Part shown: positions 37,749 to 46,046 of the stretch, in pieces
Layout of the letters: each line of letters starts with the position of its first letter
Numbering within the stretch: the first letter of the stretch is position 1
DNA from: Microcaldota archaeon
GTDB taxonomy: Archaea; Micrarchaeota; Micrarchaeia; Anstonellales; Bilamarchaeaceae
Assembly: GCA_023129075.1 (NCBI GenBank)
Contig: JAGMCT010000013.1
Location: 50,677 to 114,676 of the forward strand
Direction of reading: 5' to 3'
Length of the DNA stretch: 64,000 nucleotides
Translations under genes and position numbers: made by a program
Notes under the pieces: model-generated
The model's database searches: none
Told to the model about the DNA's origin: nothing
What the model saw: only the letters and a program-made list of their open reading frames with translations

Positions 37749-38729
37749 TCAGCCAAGTTGCCCTAATGCAGCTTTGATATCCCTGGCACTACCTCTCCCT
37801 TCATTTAAGCACTTCAAAAGTTCTTCTTTGAAATTCTCTTTTTCCAATTCCTCAACATTATTACAGAATACTAGTCCACATAGCACCCTTGCATAATTAA
37901 CATCCGATTCTGGCAGTCTATTCTTTAGGTCGCAGAACAGTTGCACTGCCTCCTGGTTTTTTCCCAACTCTTTCAGGCAATAAGCGCGTATGCATTCAGC
38001 CAGATTTCCTATTTCATAAGGTTTCGGGACTTTAAGGAAATCATCAATTTTTGAAATCACTAAATCATATTTCTTTTGTTTTCTCAATGCTTCACAGGAA
38101 TTCAAAAACATGTTATTGTTCTTCTGGATATGGGGTGGGGCTTTCTCTATTAGAGAAATGATTTCCCCAAACATATCACGCCGGTAGTATGCGTCAATCA
38201 TGGAATTGCAGGTAACAACATTTGCTATGTTCTTTTGTACTACTTCATCAAAAATTTCCTTTGCATTTGTTACATCTCCTGCTTTTCCGTATGCATCAAT
38301 CATAGAATTATATGTATATTCATCTGCTATTCTTCTGCTTACTGCTTTGTCAAAGATTTCCTTTGCATTTGTTACGTCTCCTGCTTTTCCGTATGCATCA
38401 ATCATAGAATTATATGTATATTTATCTGTTATTCTCCTGCTTATTGCTTTGTCAAAGATTTCCCTTGCCTCTAACAATTTCCCTCTTATGCCCAATACTT
38501 TAATCAAAATATTCATAAAAAATACATCTGAAGGGTGGTCCAGTAAGGTCTCTTTCAAAAGTTTTTCTGCCTCCTGATATTTGTGTTTTATAATCAAAAT
38601 CTTAGCTCTTGCAGATATCTGTCTGGACTGCTCTGAAGTTTTTGGTCCTTTTCGGCTGAAGGCTTTGTTTTTTGGACTTCCATTGCTTCTATTAGCTAAT
38701 TTGTTTGGTTTATAAGGATATTTGTCCAT
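37749..38729 (-). CDS. Pentatricopeptide-repeat-like (PPR/TPR) protein
   Basis: 326 residues from the ATG at 38729; a longer reading to 38777 would include the TATA box. Near residues 85-200 there are consecutive 35-residue units built on TYNSMIDAYGKAGDVTNAKE, the PPR consensus (YNxLIxxYxKxGxxxxAxxLF). Two of the units are almost identical at DNA level (105-bp repeat near 38260-38460). Flanking repeats look more like TPR. PPR proteins usually bind RNA base by base; they are common in eukaryotic organelles and rare in archaea. Confidence 0.85.
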   Translation of the reverse strand: MDKYPYKPNKLANRSNGSPKNKAFSRKGPKTSEQSRQISARAKILIIKHKYQEAEKLLKETLLDHPSDVFFMNILIKVLGIRGKLLEAREIFDKAISRRITDKYTYNSMIDAYGKAGDVTNAKEIFDKAVSRRIADEYTYNSMIDAYGKAGDVTNAKEIFDEVVQKNIANVVTCNSMIDAYYRRDMFGEIISLIEKAPPHIQKNNNMFLNSCEALRKQKKYDLVISKIDDFLKVPKPYEIGNLAECIRAYCLKELGKNQEAVQLFCDLKNRLPESDVNYARVLCGLVFCNNVEELEKENFKEELLKCLNEGRGSARDIKAALGQLG

Positions 38730-38750
38730 TCTAATATTGTGGTAAATAAG

Positions 38751-38760
38751 TATTAAAAAT
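38751..38760 (-). promoter_or_regulatory. TATA box of the PPR gene
   Basis: Minus-strand ATTTTTAATA centred 26 bp before the ATG at 38729; predicts a leaderless message and decides the start. Confidence 0.55.
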
Positions 38761-38801
38761 GTTCCTATGGGATTCATTTACCAAAAGGGCTTCTTCGTAG
38801 A

Positions 38802-39094
38802 TTATCCAAAGGATAAACCGACCGAGTGAGCAGTAAGAATACGCTGAGGGAGGGAACTTGGAAATCCGCAGGATTTCTGAGTGTTTTATCCGTAGGATAA
38901 ACCGACCGAGTAAGCAATAAGAATACGCTGAGGGAGGGACCTTGGAAATCCAATAGATTTCTGAGTGTTTTATCCATAGGATAAACCGACCGGGTGAACA
39001 GTAAGAATACGCTGAGGGAGGGAACTTGGAAATCCGCAGGATTTCTGAGTGTTTTATCCGTAGGATAAACCGACCGAGTAAGCAATAAGAATAC
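38802..39094 (-). repeat. 84-bp tandem repeat array on the 3' side of tRNA-Ser
   Basis: The tRNA 3' end CCTCAGC recurs at 39095, 39011, 38927 and 38843, exactly 84 bp apart. Each unit carries the last 15 or so bases of the tRNA, then GTATTCTTA, and two hairpins, TTTATCC-N3-GGATAAA and GAAATCC-N3-GGATTTC. A partial unit ends in a shorter hairpin at 38802-38816. Open frames across the array are by-products of the 84-bp (28-codon) period, not genes. Confidence 0.9.
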
Positions 39095-39177
39095 GCTGAG
39101 GGAGGGATTTGAACCCTCAAGTCCCGAAAGACACTGGATTAGCAGTCCAGCGCACTACCAGATTATGCGACCTCAGC
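39095..39177 (-). tRNA. tRNA-Ser(GCU)
   Basis: 83 nt. Acceptor GCTGAGG pairs with CCTCAGC. The anticodon arm CTGGA-CTGCTAA-TCCAG gives anticodon GCU, reading AGC/AGU. A long variable arm and the T arm GAGGG-TTCAAAT-CCCTC fit serine. CCA is not encoded. Both ends are copied into the flanking tandem arrays. No good TATA lies directly before it; the nearest is upstream of the 5' array at about 39374. Confidence 0.95.
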
Positions 39178-39342
39178 ATGAGGAGCTCTTATGCGACGAA
39201 TGCTGTGGGTATTTGCCAAAAGCAAATCTGACCTCAGCATGAGGAGCTCTTATGCAACGAATGCTGTGGGTTATCTCCAAAGGAGATTCCGACCTCAGCA
39301 TTTATGTTGAGGGTATTTGCCAAAGGCAAATCTGACCTCAGC
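39178..39342 (-). repeat. 61-bp tandem repeat array on the 5' side of tRNA-Ser
   Basis: The tRNA 5' end GCTGAGGTC recurs with its first base at 39177 (the real tRNA), 39238, 39299 and 39342, i.e. two 61-bp units and one of 43 bp. Each contains a hairpin with the same core but different arms (ATTTGCC/GGCAAAT or ATCTCC/GGAGAT) and then a CCCACAGC or CCCTCAAC that nearly complements GCTGAGG. Each unit can thus fold as an acceptor-like stem holding one hairpin. Confidence 0.88.
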
Positions 39343-39351
39343 ACAATATAC

Positions 39352-39371
39352 ATCTTTTCCAAAGGAAAGAT
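39352..39371. repeat. Imperfect palindrome with CCAAAGG core
   Basis: ATCTTTTCC-AAA-GGAAAGAT, a further member of the hairpin family in the tRNA-Ser arrays, lying outside them next to the TATA box. Confidence 0.55.
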
Positions 39372-39380
39372 ATAAAAAAC
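39370..39380 (-). promoter_or_regulatory. Probable TATA box of the tRNA-Ser transcription unit
   Basis: Minus-strand GTTTTTTATAT centred near 39374, about 32 bp before the first GCTGAGGTC copy at 39342. Transcription from here would carry the whole 5' array before reaching the tRNA. Confidence 0.45.
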
Positions 39381-39382
39381 AA

Positions 39383-39874
39383 TTATAAAGAAGAAACAAA
39401 TTTCATCATAACTACTCTGAGCCTTCCATCTATCTCTTCTGCTTCCATAATCTTATTTTCAAACAACTCCTTGACTGTCCGCTTGTCATCTTCAACAGCA
39501 CGCTTAAACCACTCTACTTCATGCGGAATATCCCCCTTAACATAATATGCAATTGCAAGAGTTAAATCATAAATTGCAAGCTCCTTTTTCTCTTTTATTC
39601 CCTCTCGTTTCTTCTTGAGATAGGAAATAGCGGAATCAGGTTTTCCAGAACCAATTAAAGAAAGGGCATAGAATAATCTCTCCCTTTGAAAAATTCTTGC
39701 TTTGGAGAAAAACTCTACTGCTTTTCCATAATCTTTTTTGAAAAAATAAAGAATTGCCTTGTAAGCTGTCATTCTTTTTGGGTCAACATTTCCTGTTGCA
39801 AGAGAAATTGCATTCTCCAGCTTCTCAGCAGAACCCTGCTTCACTGCATTATCACATTCCTGCTCAAAACCCAT
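39383..39874 (-). CDS. Small TPR-like helical protein
   Basis: 163 residues, all helical. Two or three degenerate TPR-type helix pairs are visible (AYKAILYFFKKDYGKAVEFFSKA, DLTLAIAYYVKGDIPHEVEWFKRA). No enzyme motif. Last gene of a run from HMG-CoA synthase, 20 nt after the lipoprotein gene, and followed by the tRNA-Ser region. Confidence 0.72.
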   Translation of the reverse strand: MGFEQECDNAVKQGSAEKLENAISLATGNVDPKRMTAYKAILYFFKKDYGKAVEFFSKARIFQRERLFYALSLIGSGKPDSAISYLKKKREGIKEKKELAIYDLTLAIAYYVKGDIPHEVEWFKRAVEDDKRTVKELFENKIMEAEEIDGRLRVVMMKFVSSL

Positions 39875-39894
39875 CCAATCCCTCTTAAAAAAGA

Positions 39895-40680
39895 TTATTT
39901 AGCAACAGGAGCATTAACAGATTTTGGGGGTTTTGAAAGTTCCGAATCAATCTTAAAAAGCATGGGAAATTTATGAGCTTCCTCCGGTTTAATAAACTTG
40001 AGATATGGTTTAAACGAAGACATATCTACTCCTGCTCTATGTATTGAACGTGCTAAGATACCCATTTGTAGAGTATCATCAATGTTTCCTTTTGCTGCAT
40101 TGCCAATCATCCAGGCAAAAACAATATCCCTAATCTCTTCTTTTTTCACATAAAGTTCCTTGATTATAACAAGAGTACCCGTAGCTAAATCAATTGCATT
40201 AAATTTACTATTACCAAGACCTTCTTTCAACCCTTTGTCGCTCAAAAGAGAGGAAGCGATAGAAAAGGTCTCTTCAGGATGTTCAAGAAGAATGGGCCTG
40301 AGCAAGAGAAATTCCACCCTTGCTTTGGAAGGGTCTATTTTTGAATTCCTGTTCTCAGGAAAGAACTCAATATTGAAAAAATCCTTCATCTCATTTATCT
40401 TCTCTATTATCTTCATGGTTTCTCCTTTTTTCTTATGCTCTCTTAATTCATCTCTGATACTGTTTGTTGCGCTCTTTTTATCCTTCAAAGAAGCATTGAA
40501 ATTGTGAAGAACATTCAATCTCCCATCCTTATACTTTTTGGATTCCTTTAGTTTTTGCTTTACCACCATAATTTCACCGTCCTTTTTATACTTATCAAAG
40601 TTTGCATCCCCCCTGCTGTTGCAGTTGGAAAGGGCCACAACACAAGGAAACAAAGCAATTGCAACTGCTTTACGTTTCAT
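39895..40680 (-). CDS. Predicted lipoprotein of unknown function
   Basis: 261 residues. The N-terminus MKRKAVAIALFPCVVALSNC is a lipoprotein signal with Cys near residue 20. The mature part is helical and charged, with no family I recognise. The ATG overlaps the stop of the 396-aa gene (ATGA), so the two are translated together and probably act together at the membrane. Confidence 0.78.
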   Translation of the reverse strand: MKRKAVAIALFPCVVALSNCNSRGDANFDKYKKDGEIMVVKQKLKESKKYKDGRLNVLHNFNASLKDKKSATNSIRDELREHKKKGETMKIIEKINEMKDFFNIEFFPENRNSKIDPSKARVEFLLLRPILLEHPEETFSIASSLLSDKGLKEGLGNSKFNAIDLATGTLVIIKELYVKKEEIRDIVFAWMIGNAAKGNIDDTLQMGILARSIHRAGVDMSSFKPYLKFIKPEEAHKFPMLFKIDSELSKPPKSVNAPVAK

Positions 40681-41867
40681 CCTGAACCTCCTGTTCCCTC
40701 TCTCAAAGAAATAAGATTTTCTGGACTGATATTATCATAACTACTAGAATTCACTATAGATTCATCTATTGTCTTACATGATGTATATAGCTGGTTCATT
40801 TTCTCAACACCAATCTTTGCAACTTTTGCACCTTTTCCTCCTTCTTTTGCAGCTACCCTTGCAGCTTTGGTGACTACCCTTACAACTTTTACATTCCCTG
40901 AACCTGAAACAGGGAATTTTTTAATAAACTTTGGAAGTTTTTCCTGTATCTCCTCTATCCTTTTCAGGGTTGGCGCCATCTTCTTAAATAAGGTAAATTG
41001 TTTGGTAACTATTTCTATCTCTTGGTTTGAAAACTTAACTAAACTCTTTCCTGCTTTCTTTCCTGCTTTTATTGCTTTAATTAGTTCAGATGCCTTATAA
41101 AGTTTCAAAACTTTGCCAAAAGCTCCCATTGTTCCTCCTATAGCAACTGCAAGAAAAAGGTCCTTTTTAGTAAGCTTAAGCTCCCCATCGATAACAGCAT
41201 TGGCCGTTCCTGCAACTACAAGGTCAACCCCAGCACCCATAAGAGCACCCCCTACAACAGAGGAAGCCACTTTGGAAGCAAGCAATGGAAACAGAACAGC
41301 TGCAAATGTGGTGACTGCGGTACCCCCAACAACCTTAGTCATCTCTTGGGTATATTCAGCATTGCCAACGAGCTTTGCATTATCCTCGTGGCACTCCCTG
41401 ATTTTCTGGTCAGCCATGGGCATGGCTCTTTCCATGTATTCCTGCAATTGTTTTGGATTATTCATTCTTTTTTTCAATCCTTTCTTTACTGCCTTTATGA
41501 ATGTAACCGTCCGATTTATATTATTCTGAATCTGCGGAAGTTCCTCTCTTGCATGGGTATAATATTTGCTCATAATTTCCTGTGGCTGGTCAGAAAGCTG
41601 GTCTTGTATATTAGAAAGAGAAGCACTAAGATGAGCTGCACTTTCATTAAGATAATCTCTCACTGCATTCTTTCCTTTGGGAGTCTCCACAAAACTGTTG
41701 AATGCTGCAGTAAGAACCGCAAGCCTTAAATCCATATTTTCCTGTGAAAGATTTGACCTGGAAATCTCTTCTGATTTTTGCTGCATGGCCAAAAAAGGGC
41801 TTGGGGCCTGCTCAAGCATCTGAACATCCTTTTTGAACTCCTTCTTAATTTTCAGTGCTCCTCCCAT
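40677..41867 (-). CDS. Glycine-zipper membrane protein, smaller relative in layout of the 24006 protein
   Basis: 396 residues. Helical coiled-coil-like N-terminal half, then residues about 178-265 hydrophobic and Gly/Ala-rich (VVGGTAVTTFAAVLFPLL, VVGGALMGAGVDLVVAG, LFLAVAIGGTMGAFG), then a basic helical C-terminus. No signal peptide. The order of parts matches the 675-aa protein at 24006. Coupled to a lipoprotein gene. Function unknown; a pore or toxin-like role is only a guess. Confidence 0.78.
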   Translation of the reverse strand: MGGALKIKKEFKKDVQMLEQAPSPFLAMQQKSEEISRSNLSQENMDLRLAVLTAAFNSFVETPKGKNAVRDYLNESAAHLSASLSNIQDQLSDQPQEIMSKYYTHAREELPQIQNNINRTVTFIKAVKKGLKKRMNNPKQLQEYMERAMPMADQKIRECHEDNAKLVGNAEYTQEMTKVVGGTAVTTFAAVLFPLLASKVASSVVGGALMGAGVDLVVAGTANAVIDGELKLTKKDLFLAVAIGGTMGAFGKVLKLYKASELIKAIKAGKKAGKSLVKFSNQEIEIVTKQFTLFKKMAPTLKRIEEIQEKLPKFIKKFPVSGSGNVKVVRVVTKAARVAAKEGGKGAKVAKIGVEKMNQLYTSCKTIDESIVNSSSYDNISPENLISLREGTGGSG

Positions 41868-41871
41868 ATTA

Positions 41872-42309
41872 CTATTTCTTAGGAAATGAATTTAAATCTT
41901 CTTTTAATTGTTTGAATCTTTGTCTTATCCTTTTCCAGTGCGAACCTTCCCAGTATTCCTTTCCGCATCTTTTGCATACCCATCCTTTTTCATTCTTCTT
42001 TAAGGGTCCATTGCAGTCAGTACATAAAGTTCCTGTTGGTTCTTCTGGAATCTCCAGTCCTGTTTCCTTTGCAATATGCAGAAGCATAGAATCCAGCTCA
42101 GCAAACGGGCAAAGCACGCATTTTATTCCTTTTTTCAGTGCTCTTTCACATAATTCCCTATCCCTTGTAAGAATTATTCTTTTTTCTTTCTCTGCAAGCG
42201 CAATAATCTTTTCATCTTCAAAAGTAACATAAAGCGTATCAAAACCCATCATCCTCAACCAGCGTGCAACGTCTCCGAGCATAGCATCTGCAATAAATTC
42301 TTTTTTCAT
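41872..42309 (-). CDS. Mut7-C PIN-like RNase domain protein with zinc ribbon
   Basis: 145 residues from the ATG at 42309, which has AGTGAT before it; in-frame TTG and ATG codons up to 42327 overlap the pus10 stop. FIADAMLGDVARWLRMMGFDT, ILTRDREL and the C-terminal zinc ribbon (CTDCNGPL, CKRCGKEYW) are the signature of the Mut7-C/DUF82 family, thought to be RNases. Neighbouring Pus10 fits an RNA role. Confidence 0.88.
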   Translation of the reverse strand: MKKEFIADAMLGDVARWLRMMGFDTLYVTFEDEKIIALAEKEKRIILTRDRELCERALKKGIKCVLCPFAELDSMLLHIAKETGLEIPEEPTGTLCTDCNGPLKKNEKGWVCKRCGKEYWEGSHWKRIRQRFKQLKEDLNSFPKK

Positions 42310-42316
42310 AAAATCA

Positions 42317-43390
42317 CTAAACATCAAGAAAAGAATCGTAAATTTTTAAGAGCATCAACTTATTGCATACTGCAGGAACACCGCACACTGAAGAAAAACT
42401 CGGGGTTGTTCTTCCTTCATCTCCATGTATTAATTCCTTTATATAAGTGCCCTGCTCTGCCTCAATCTCAATCTCAAACTCCTTTCCAGAACCTGAAACA
42501 GAAAGAACATTTGCCCTTCTTTTTCTTATTTTGTCTGCTCTTCTGTGCAAAACCCTTATAGGAGTTTTCTGATTAAGAACCTCATCAAAAACCCTTAATC
42601 TTTCAATGCATTCATCAGAAATAATATTCTCAAAAGAGATATTTGCTTTGTAAACCTTTCTGAAATGCGAATCAGAAACAAGCTTAACCCAGGTTCTATT
42701 TACAAATCTCAAATCATGCAGTTCTATTCTTTTATCCAGTTTCAGGTTTTCAAGAGAAGGTATTTTTTTCCAGTTTTTTATCTCAAAAACAAAAGGCCTC
42801 CCTGCAAGATTAACAACATCAACATCCTCCCTTCCTGAAGCATGCAAAATTCCTTTTCCTTTGCTTTCTCCAAATGATTCATCTATAATTTCCTCAATTG
42901 ATTCATACATCCTTCCTGTTCCACCGCATTTTTCGCATCCTCTTCCCATACAGACCTTGCAATGCCATCTGCTCTGGCAAAGCCCTGGTGCAAGTTTGCT
43001 ATACCTTCCAAAAATAAAAAGAGGTTCCTGCTCAAGCTTCACTTCATTTTTCACGAAATCAAAAACAACAGAATAAAGAAAATTAACAGAATCAAAAACC
43101 CCATCAAGTTCTTTCATAAAAAAGGTGTTAAGGCCTTTTTTTATGCTCATTCCAAATCCAAAATCCCAGAGGTCCTCTTCCTTTGCAAGCATCTTCTTTG
43201 AGATATGTGTTGCTATCCTGAATTTTGGTTTTCCTTTTTCCTCAAGCAGTTTCTCTGCCTCTTTAACAAACTCTTTTCTCTTTTCCATCAATCCATTGCA
43301 GATGTGGCACTCTCCTTCCTTGAACCTGTTTCCATTCAAGGAGTTGCAAAAAGAGCAGAGCTCAATGGAGCTTCCTGAACTTAAATCCAT
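42317..43390 (-). CDS. pus10: tRNA pseudouridine synthase Pus10
   Basis: 357 residues. N-terminal zinc cysteines (CSFC, CHIC), a further CKVCMGRGCEKCGG, then the catalytic LHASGREDVDV with the nucleophilic Asp, the RVLHRRADKIRKRR strand and GTYIKELIHGDEGRT at the end. Archaeal Pus10 makes pseudouridine 54 and 55 in the tRNA T loop. The start overlaps the DUF35 gene by 29 nt. Confidence 0.93.
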   Translation of the reverse strand: MDLSSGSSIELCSFCNSLNGNRFKEGECHICNGLMEKRKEFVKEAEKLLEEKGKPKFRIATHISKKMLAKEEDLWDFGFGMSIKKGLNTFFMKELDGVFDSVNFLYSVVFDFVKNEVKLEQEPLFIFGRYSKLAPGLCQSRWHCKVCMGRGCEKCGGTGRMYESIEEIIDESFGESKGKGILHASGREDVDVVNLAGRPFVFEIKNWKKIPSLENLKLDKRIELHDLRFVNRTWVKLVSDSHFRKVYKANISFENIISDECIERLRVFDEVLNQKTPIRVLHRRADKIRKRRANVLSVSGSGKEFEIEIEAEQGTYIKELIHGDEGRTTPSFSSVCGVPAVCNKLMLLKIYDSFLDV

Positions 43391-43763
43391 AACTTATCAA
43401 ACCTTCCGGGTCTTCCCTCTGCACTACTCTGAACACCATTTCCACTCCATCCCCTATCTTAATGTCTTTTTTTCTTACATCAACAATCTGCGCTGTGCAT
43501 CTTGCTCCTTCCTCCAACTCAACTACTGCAAGAACATAAGGAATCTGGTCTTCCAGACCCTCGGGAGCAGAATGAATCTCAGTAAGAGAATAAATTCTTC
43601 CCTTTCCTGAAAATTTATAAGGAACAATCCTGCCCTTTCTCCTGCATTTCCTGCATATCCTTCTTGCAGGAAAATAATATGAATCACAGGTTTCACAATG
43701 TGTTCCCTCTAATCTATATCTCTCAGGAATTCTTCTCCAATGCAACGCTATTGAACCCTTCAT
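43362..43763 (-). CDS. DUF35 OB-fold/zinc-ribbon protein of the thiolase-HMG-CoA synthase complex
   Basis: 133 residues. Rubredoxin-like zinc site (CETCDSYYFPARRICRKC) then an OB fold. In archaea this protein bridges acetoacetyl-CoA thiolase and HMG-CoA synthase into a channelling complex (known from a methanogen structure). Gene order here, HMGCS-thiolase-DUF35 with 2-nt gaps, is the conserved one. Confidence 0.93.
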   Translation of the reverse strand: MKGSIALHWRRIPERYRLEGTHCETCDSYYFPARRICRKCRRKGRIVPYKFSGKGRIYSLTEIHSAPEGLEDQIPYVLAVVELEEGARCTAQIVDVRKKDIKIGDGVEMVFRVVQREDPEGLISYGFKFRKLH

Positions 43764-43765
43764 TA

Positions 43766-44926
43766 TTATAGCCTCCTGTAAAGATGAACAACTGCAGTTG
43801 CCCCGCTTCCGCCTACATTATGCGTCAGTCCTACTTCCACATCCTTAACCTGCCTTCCTTCTGCTTCACCCCTTAACTGCCAGGTTATCTCAACCGCCTG
43901 TTTTACTCCTGTTGCACCAACGGGATGGCCTGCTGCCTTCAAACCGCCACTTGTATTAATCACAACATCTCCTCCAAAAGTAGTTCTTCCTTCAAGAGTT
44001 GCCTTTCCCCCTTCTCCTTTCTTAAAGAAACCTAAATCCTCTATGGCCATTATCTCTGCAATAGTAAAGCAGTCATGCACCTCTGCAACCTGGATATCCT
44101 TTGGACCCAACCCTGTTTTTTTGTATGCTGCCTTAGAGGCAATCTCAGCAGCTTTTATTCCGGTTAAACTGCTTCTGTCATGCAAAGCAAGCGTATCAGT
44201 TGCCTGGTCTGTAGCAAGAAGCTCTATTGGTTTTTTAGAATAGCTCTCTGCTGTTTCTACAGGTGCAAGCACAAGAGCGGCAGCCCCATCTGTAATAGGG
44301 GAGCAGTCAAACATTTTCAATGGGTCTGCAACCATCTTTGAGTTCAGAACTGTTTCCATTGTTATCTCTTTTTGAAATTGTGCATAAGGATTCTTTGCTC
44401 CATGTTTGTGATTCTTTACTGCAGCTGATGCAAGCATTTCTTCTGTTGTTCCATATTCATGCATATGTCTTTTTGCCATCAGAGCGTAAAGACCTGGGAA
44501 GGTAGCGCCAAGGAAAAGCTCCCATTCCTGGTCTCCTGCACCTCCAAGAATCCTGCTTACTGCTGCTGTTCCAAGGTCATTCATCTTCTCAACCCCCCCT
44601 ATGACAACAATATCATGAATTCCTGATGCAACGGCCATTATTCCCTGCCTTAAAGCAAGAGCTCCGGAAGCGCATGCACCCTCAACCCTTGTAATAGGAA
44701 CAGGGTTTAAACCCATATAATCAGCAATAAGAGCACCTGCATGCTCCTGCCCAATTAGGCTGCCAGGGGCCATCGTCCCTACATAACCTGCAGAAATCTC
44801 ATTTCCTGAAAGCCCCGCATCCTTTAATGCATTCAATCCTGCTTCTGTTACAAGGTCCCTGAAACCCTTATCCCAGTGCTCGCCAAACCTTGTCATTCCT
44901 ACTCCTATTATTGCAACCTGCCTCAT
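43766..44926 (-). CDS. Acetyl-CoA C-acetyltransferase (archaeal acetoacetyl-CoA thiolase)
   Basis: 386 residues. Catalytic Cys in [19 protein letters not shown], and GHPVGATG with the catalytic His. It joins two acetyl-CoA into acetoacetyl-CoA, the first step of the mevalonate pathway. The stop is 2 nt from the DUF35 start and its start 2 nt from the HMGCS stop. Confidence 0.95.
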   Translation of the reverse strand: MRQVAIIGVGMTRFGEHWDKGFRDLVTEAGLNALKDAGLSGNEISAGYVGTMAPGSLIGQEHAGALIADYMGLNPVPITRVEGACASGALALRQGIMAVASGIHDIVVIGGVEKMNDLGTAAVSRILGGAGDQEWELFLGATFPGLYALMAKRHMHEYGTTEEMLASAAVKNHKHGAKNPYAQFQKEITMETVLNSKMVADPLKMFDCSPITDGAAALVLAPVETAESYSKKPIELLATDQATDTLALHDRSSLTGIKAAEIASKAAYKKTGLGPKDIQVAEVHDCFTIAEIMAIEDLGFFKKGEGGKATLEGRTTFGGDVVINTSGGLKAAGHPVGATGVKQAVEITWQLRGEAEGRQVKDVEVGLTHNVGGSGATAVVHLYRRL

Positions 44927-44928
44927 AA

Positions 44929-45969
44929 TTACAACCCTTTCAACTTTCTTCTGTATTTCGCATAAACCGCGTAACTCACATATTCTTTATTATCAATGAA
45001 ATAGGACAAATTCTCTGCGTTTTCCCTTTTCCTTATGTTCTCAGTAACCTTAAGAGAAAATGCATCGCTTCCTGCCCCGCTTCCAAAAGAACTAATGAAT
45101 ATTCTCTCCCCCTCCTTTGCCTTATCCAGTACATTTGCAAGACCAAGAGGAACAGCAGCAGAATAGGCGTTTCCTATATAAGGAACAACAAGGCCGTCAG
45201 TTATTTTTTCCTGCGGAATGCCCATTCTTTTTGCAAGTGTCTTTGGAAATTTTGCATTCGGCTGATGGAAAACAAAATAATCATAATCCTCTATTGTTCT
45301 ATTTAACTTCTTCAAAAGAGCATCAGCAGCGCTTCTCACATGCCTGAAATAAGCCGGCTCTCCGGTAAATCTTCCCCCATGAGAAGGAAAATCAGCCTTT
45401 GGCCTTCTCCAGAAATCAGGAGTATCTGTTGTAAAGGAACAGGTATCCTCTATTATTGCAAGGGATTCCTCATCCTTTCCGATTAGGTATGCTCCTGCTC
45501 CTGCTGCAGCTGAGTATTCAAGAGCATCAGCAGGTCTTCCCTGGGCTGTATCAGAACCAATTGCCATTCCGTATTCTACCATACTGCTTCCAACCAATCC
45601 CATACATATCTGAATCCCTGCGGTTCCTGCCTTGCATGCAAACTCCAAATCCGCGGCAGTTAAGTCCGGCACTGCATCAATAGCTTCTGCAACAATGGTT
45701 GCAGTAGGTTTAACAGCATAGGGGTGGGATTCGCTTCCAACATAAAGAGCACCTATCTTCTTTGGATCTATTTCTGCCCTTTTCAATGCAATCTTTGCTG
45801 CAACAACCGCCATGGTTGCTGAATCCTCATCTATTGCAGGCACACTCTTCTCATTTATTCCAAGGCCTGATTTAATTCTCTCTGCATCCTCCCCCCATAC
45901 CTCTGCAATCTCCTCTGTCTTTATCCTGTATTTGGGAACATATGCCCCATATCCTATTATTCCAGCCAT
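44929..45969 (-). CDS. Hydroxymethylglutaryl-CoA synthase
   Basis: 346 residues, normal for archaeal HMGCS. Catalytic Cys in [11 protein letters not shown], His in [11 protein letters not shown], and [10 protein letters not shown] with the acid residue. Condenses acetoacetyl-CoA with acetyl-CoA. First gene of an operon that runs on through thiolase, DUF35, Pus10 and Mut7-C; its TATA box is at 46011-46019. Confidence 0.96.
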   Translation of the reverse strand: MAGIIGYGAYVPKYRIKTEEIAEVWGEDAERIKSGLGINEKSVPAIDEDSATMAVVAAKIALKRAEIDPKKIGALYVGSESHPYAVKPTATIVAEAIDAVPDLTAADLEFACKAGTAGIQICMGLVGSSMVEYGMAIGSDTAQGRPADALEYSAAAGAGAYLIGKDEESLAIIEDTCSFTTDTPDFWRRPKADFPSHGGRFTGEPAYFRHVRSAADALLKKLNRTIEDYDYFVFHQPNAKFPKTLAKRMGIPQEKITDGLVVPYIGNAYSAAVPLGLANVLDKAKEGERIFISSFGSGAGSDAFSLKVTENIRKRENAENLSYFIDNKEYVSYAVYAKYRRKLKGL

Positions 45970-46010
45970 GTTTTTCCCTCAGTGAATAAAGAAATTATTT
46001 ATCAGAATAG

Positions 46011-46019
46011 ATTTAAAAA
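46011..46019 (-). promoter_or_regulatory. TATA box of the HMG-CoA synthase operon
   Basis: Minus-strand TTTTTAAAT about 46 bp before the ATG; leader of about 21 nt with GAGGG. Confidence 0.5.
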
Positions 46020-46046
46020 TCAATCTAACAGAACTACGTTGATTGT

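Noticed and set aside
38731-39120. Open frames on the minus strand with repeated PSAYSYC segments
   Set aside because: They arise because the 84-bp repeat is 28 codons long and stays in frame; they run through the tRNA 3' end and have no start signal.
38802-39342. Possible CRISPR array
   Set aside because: Repeats are 84 and 61 bp, contiguous, without unique spacers, and contain tRNA ends; no cas genes are present.
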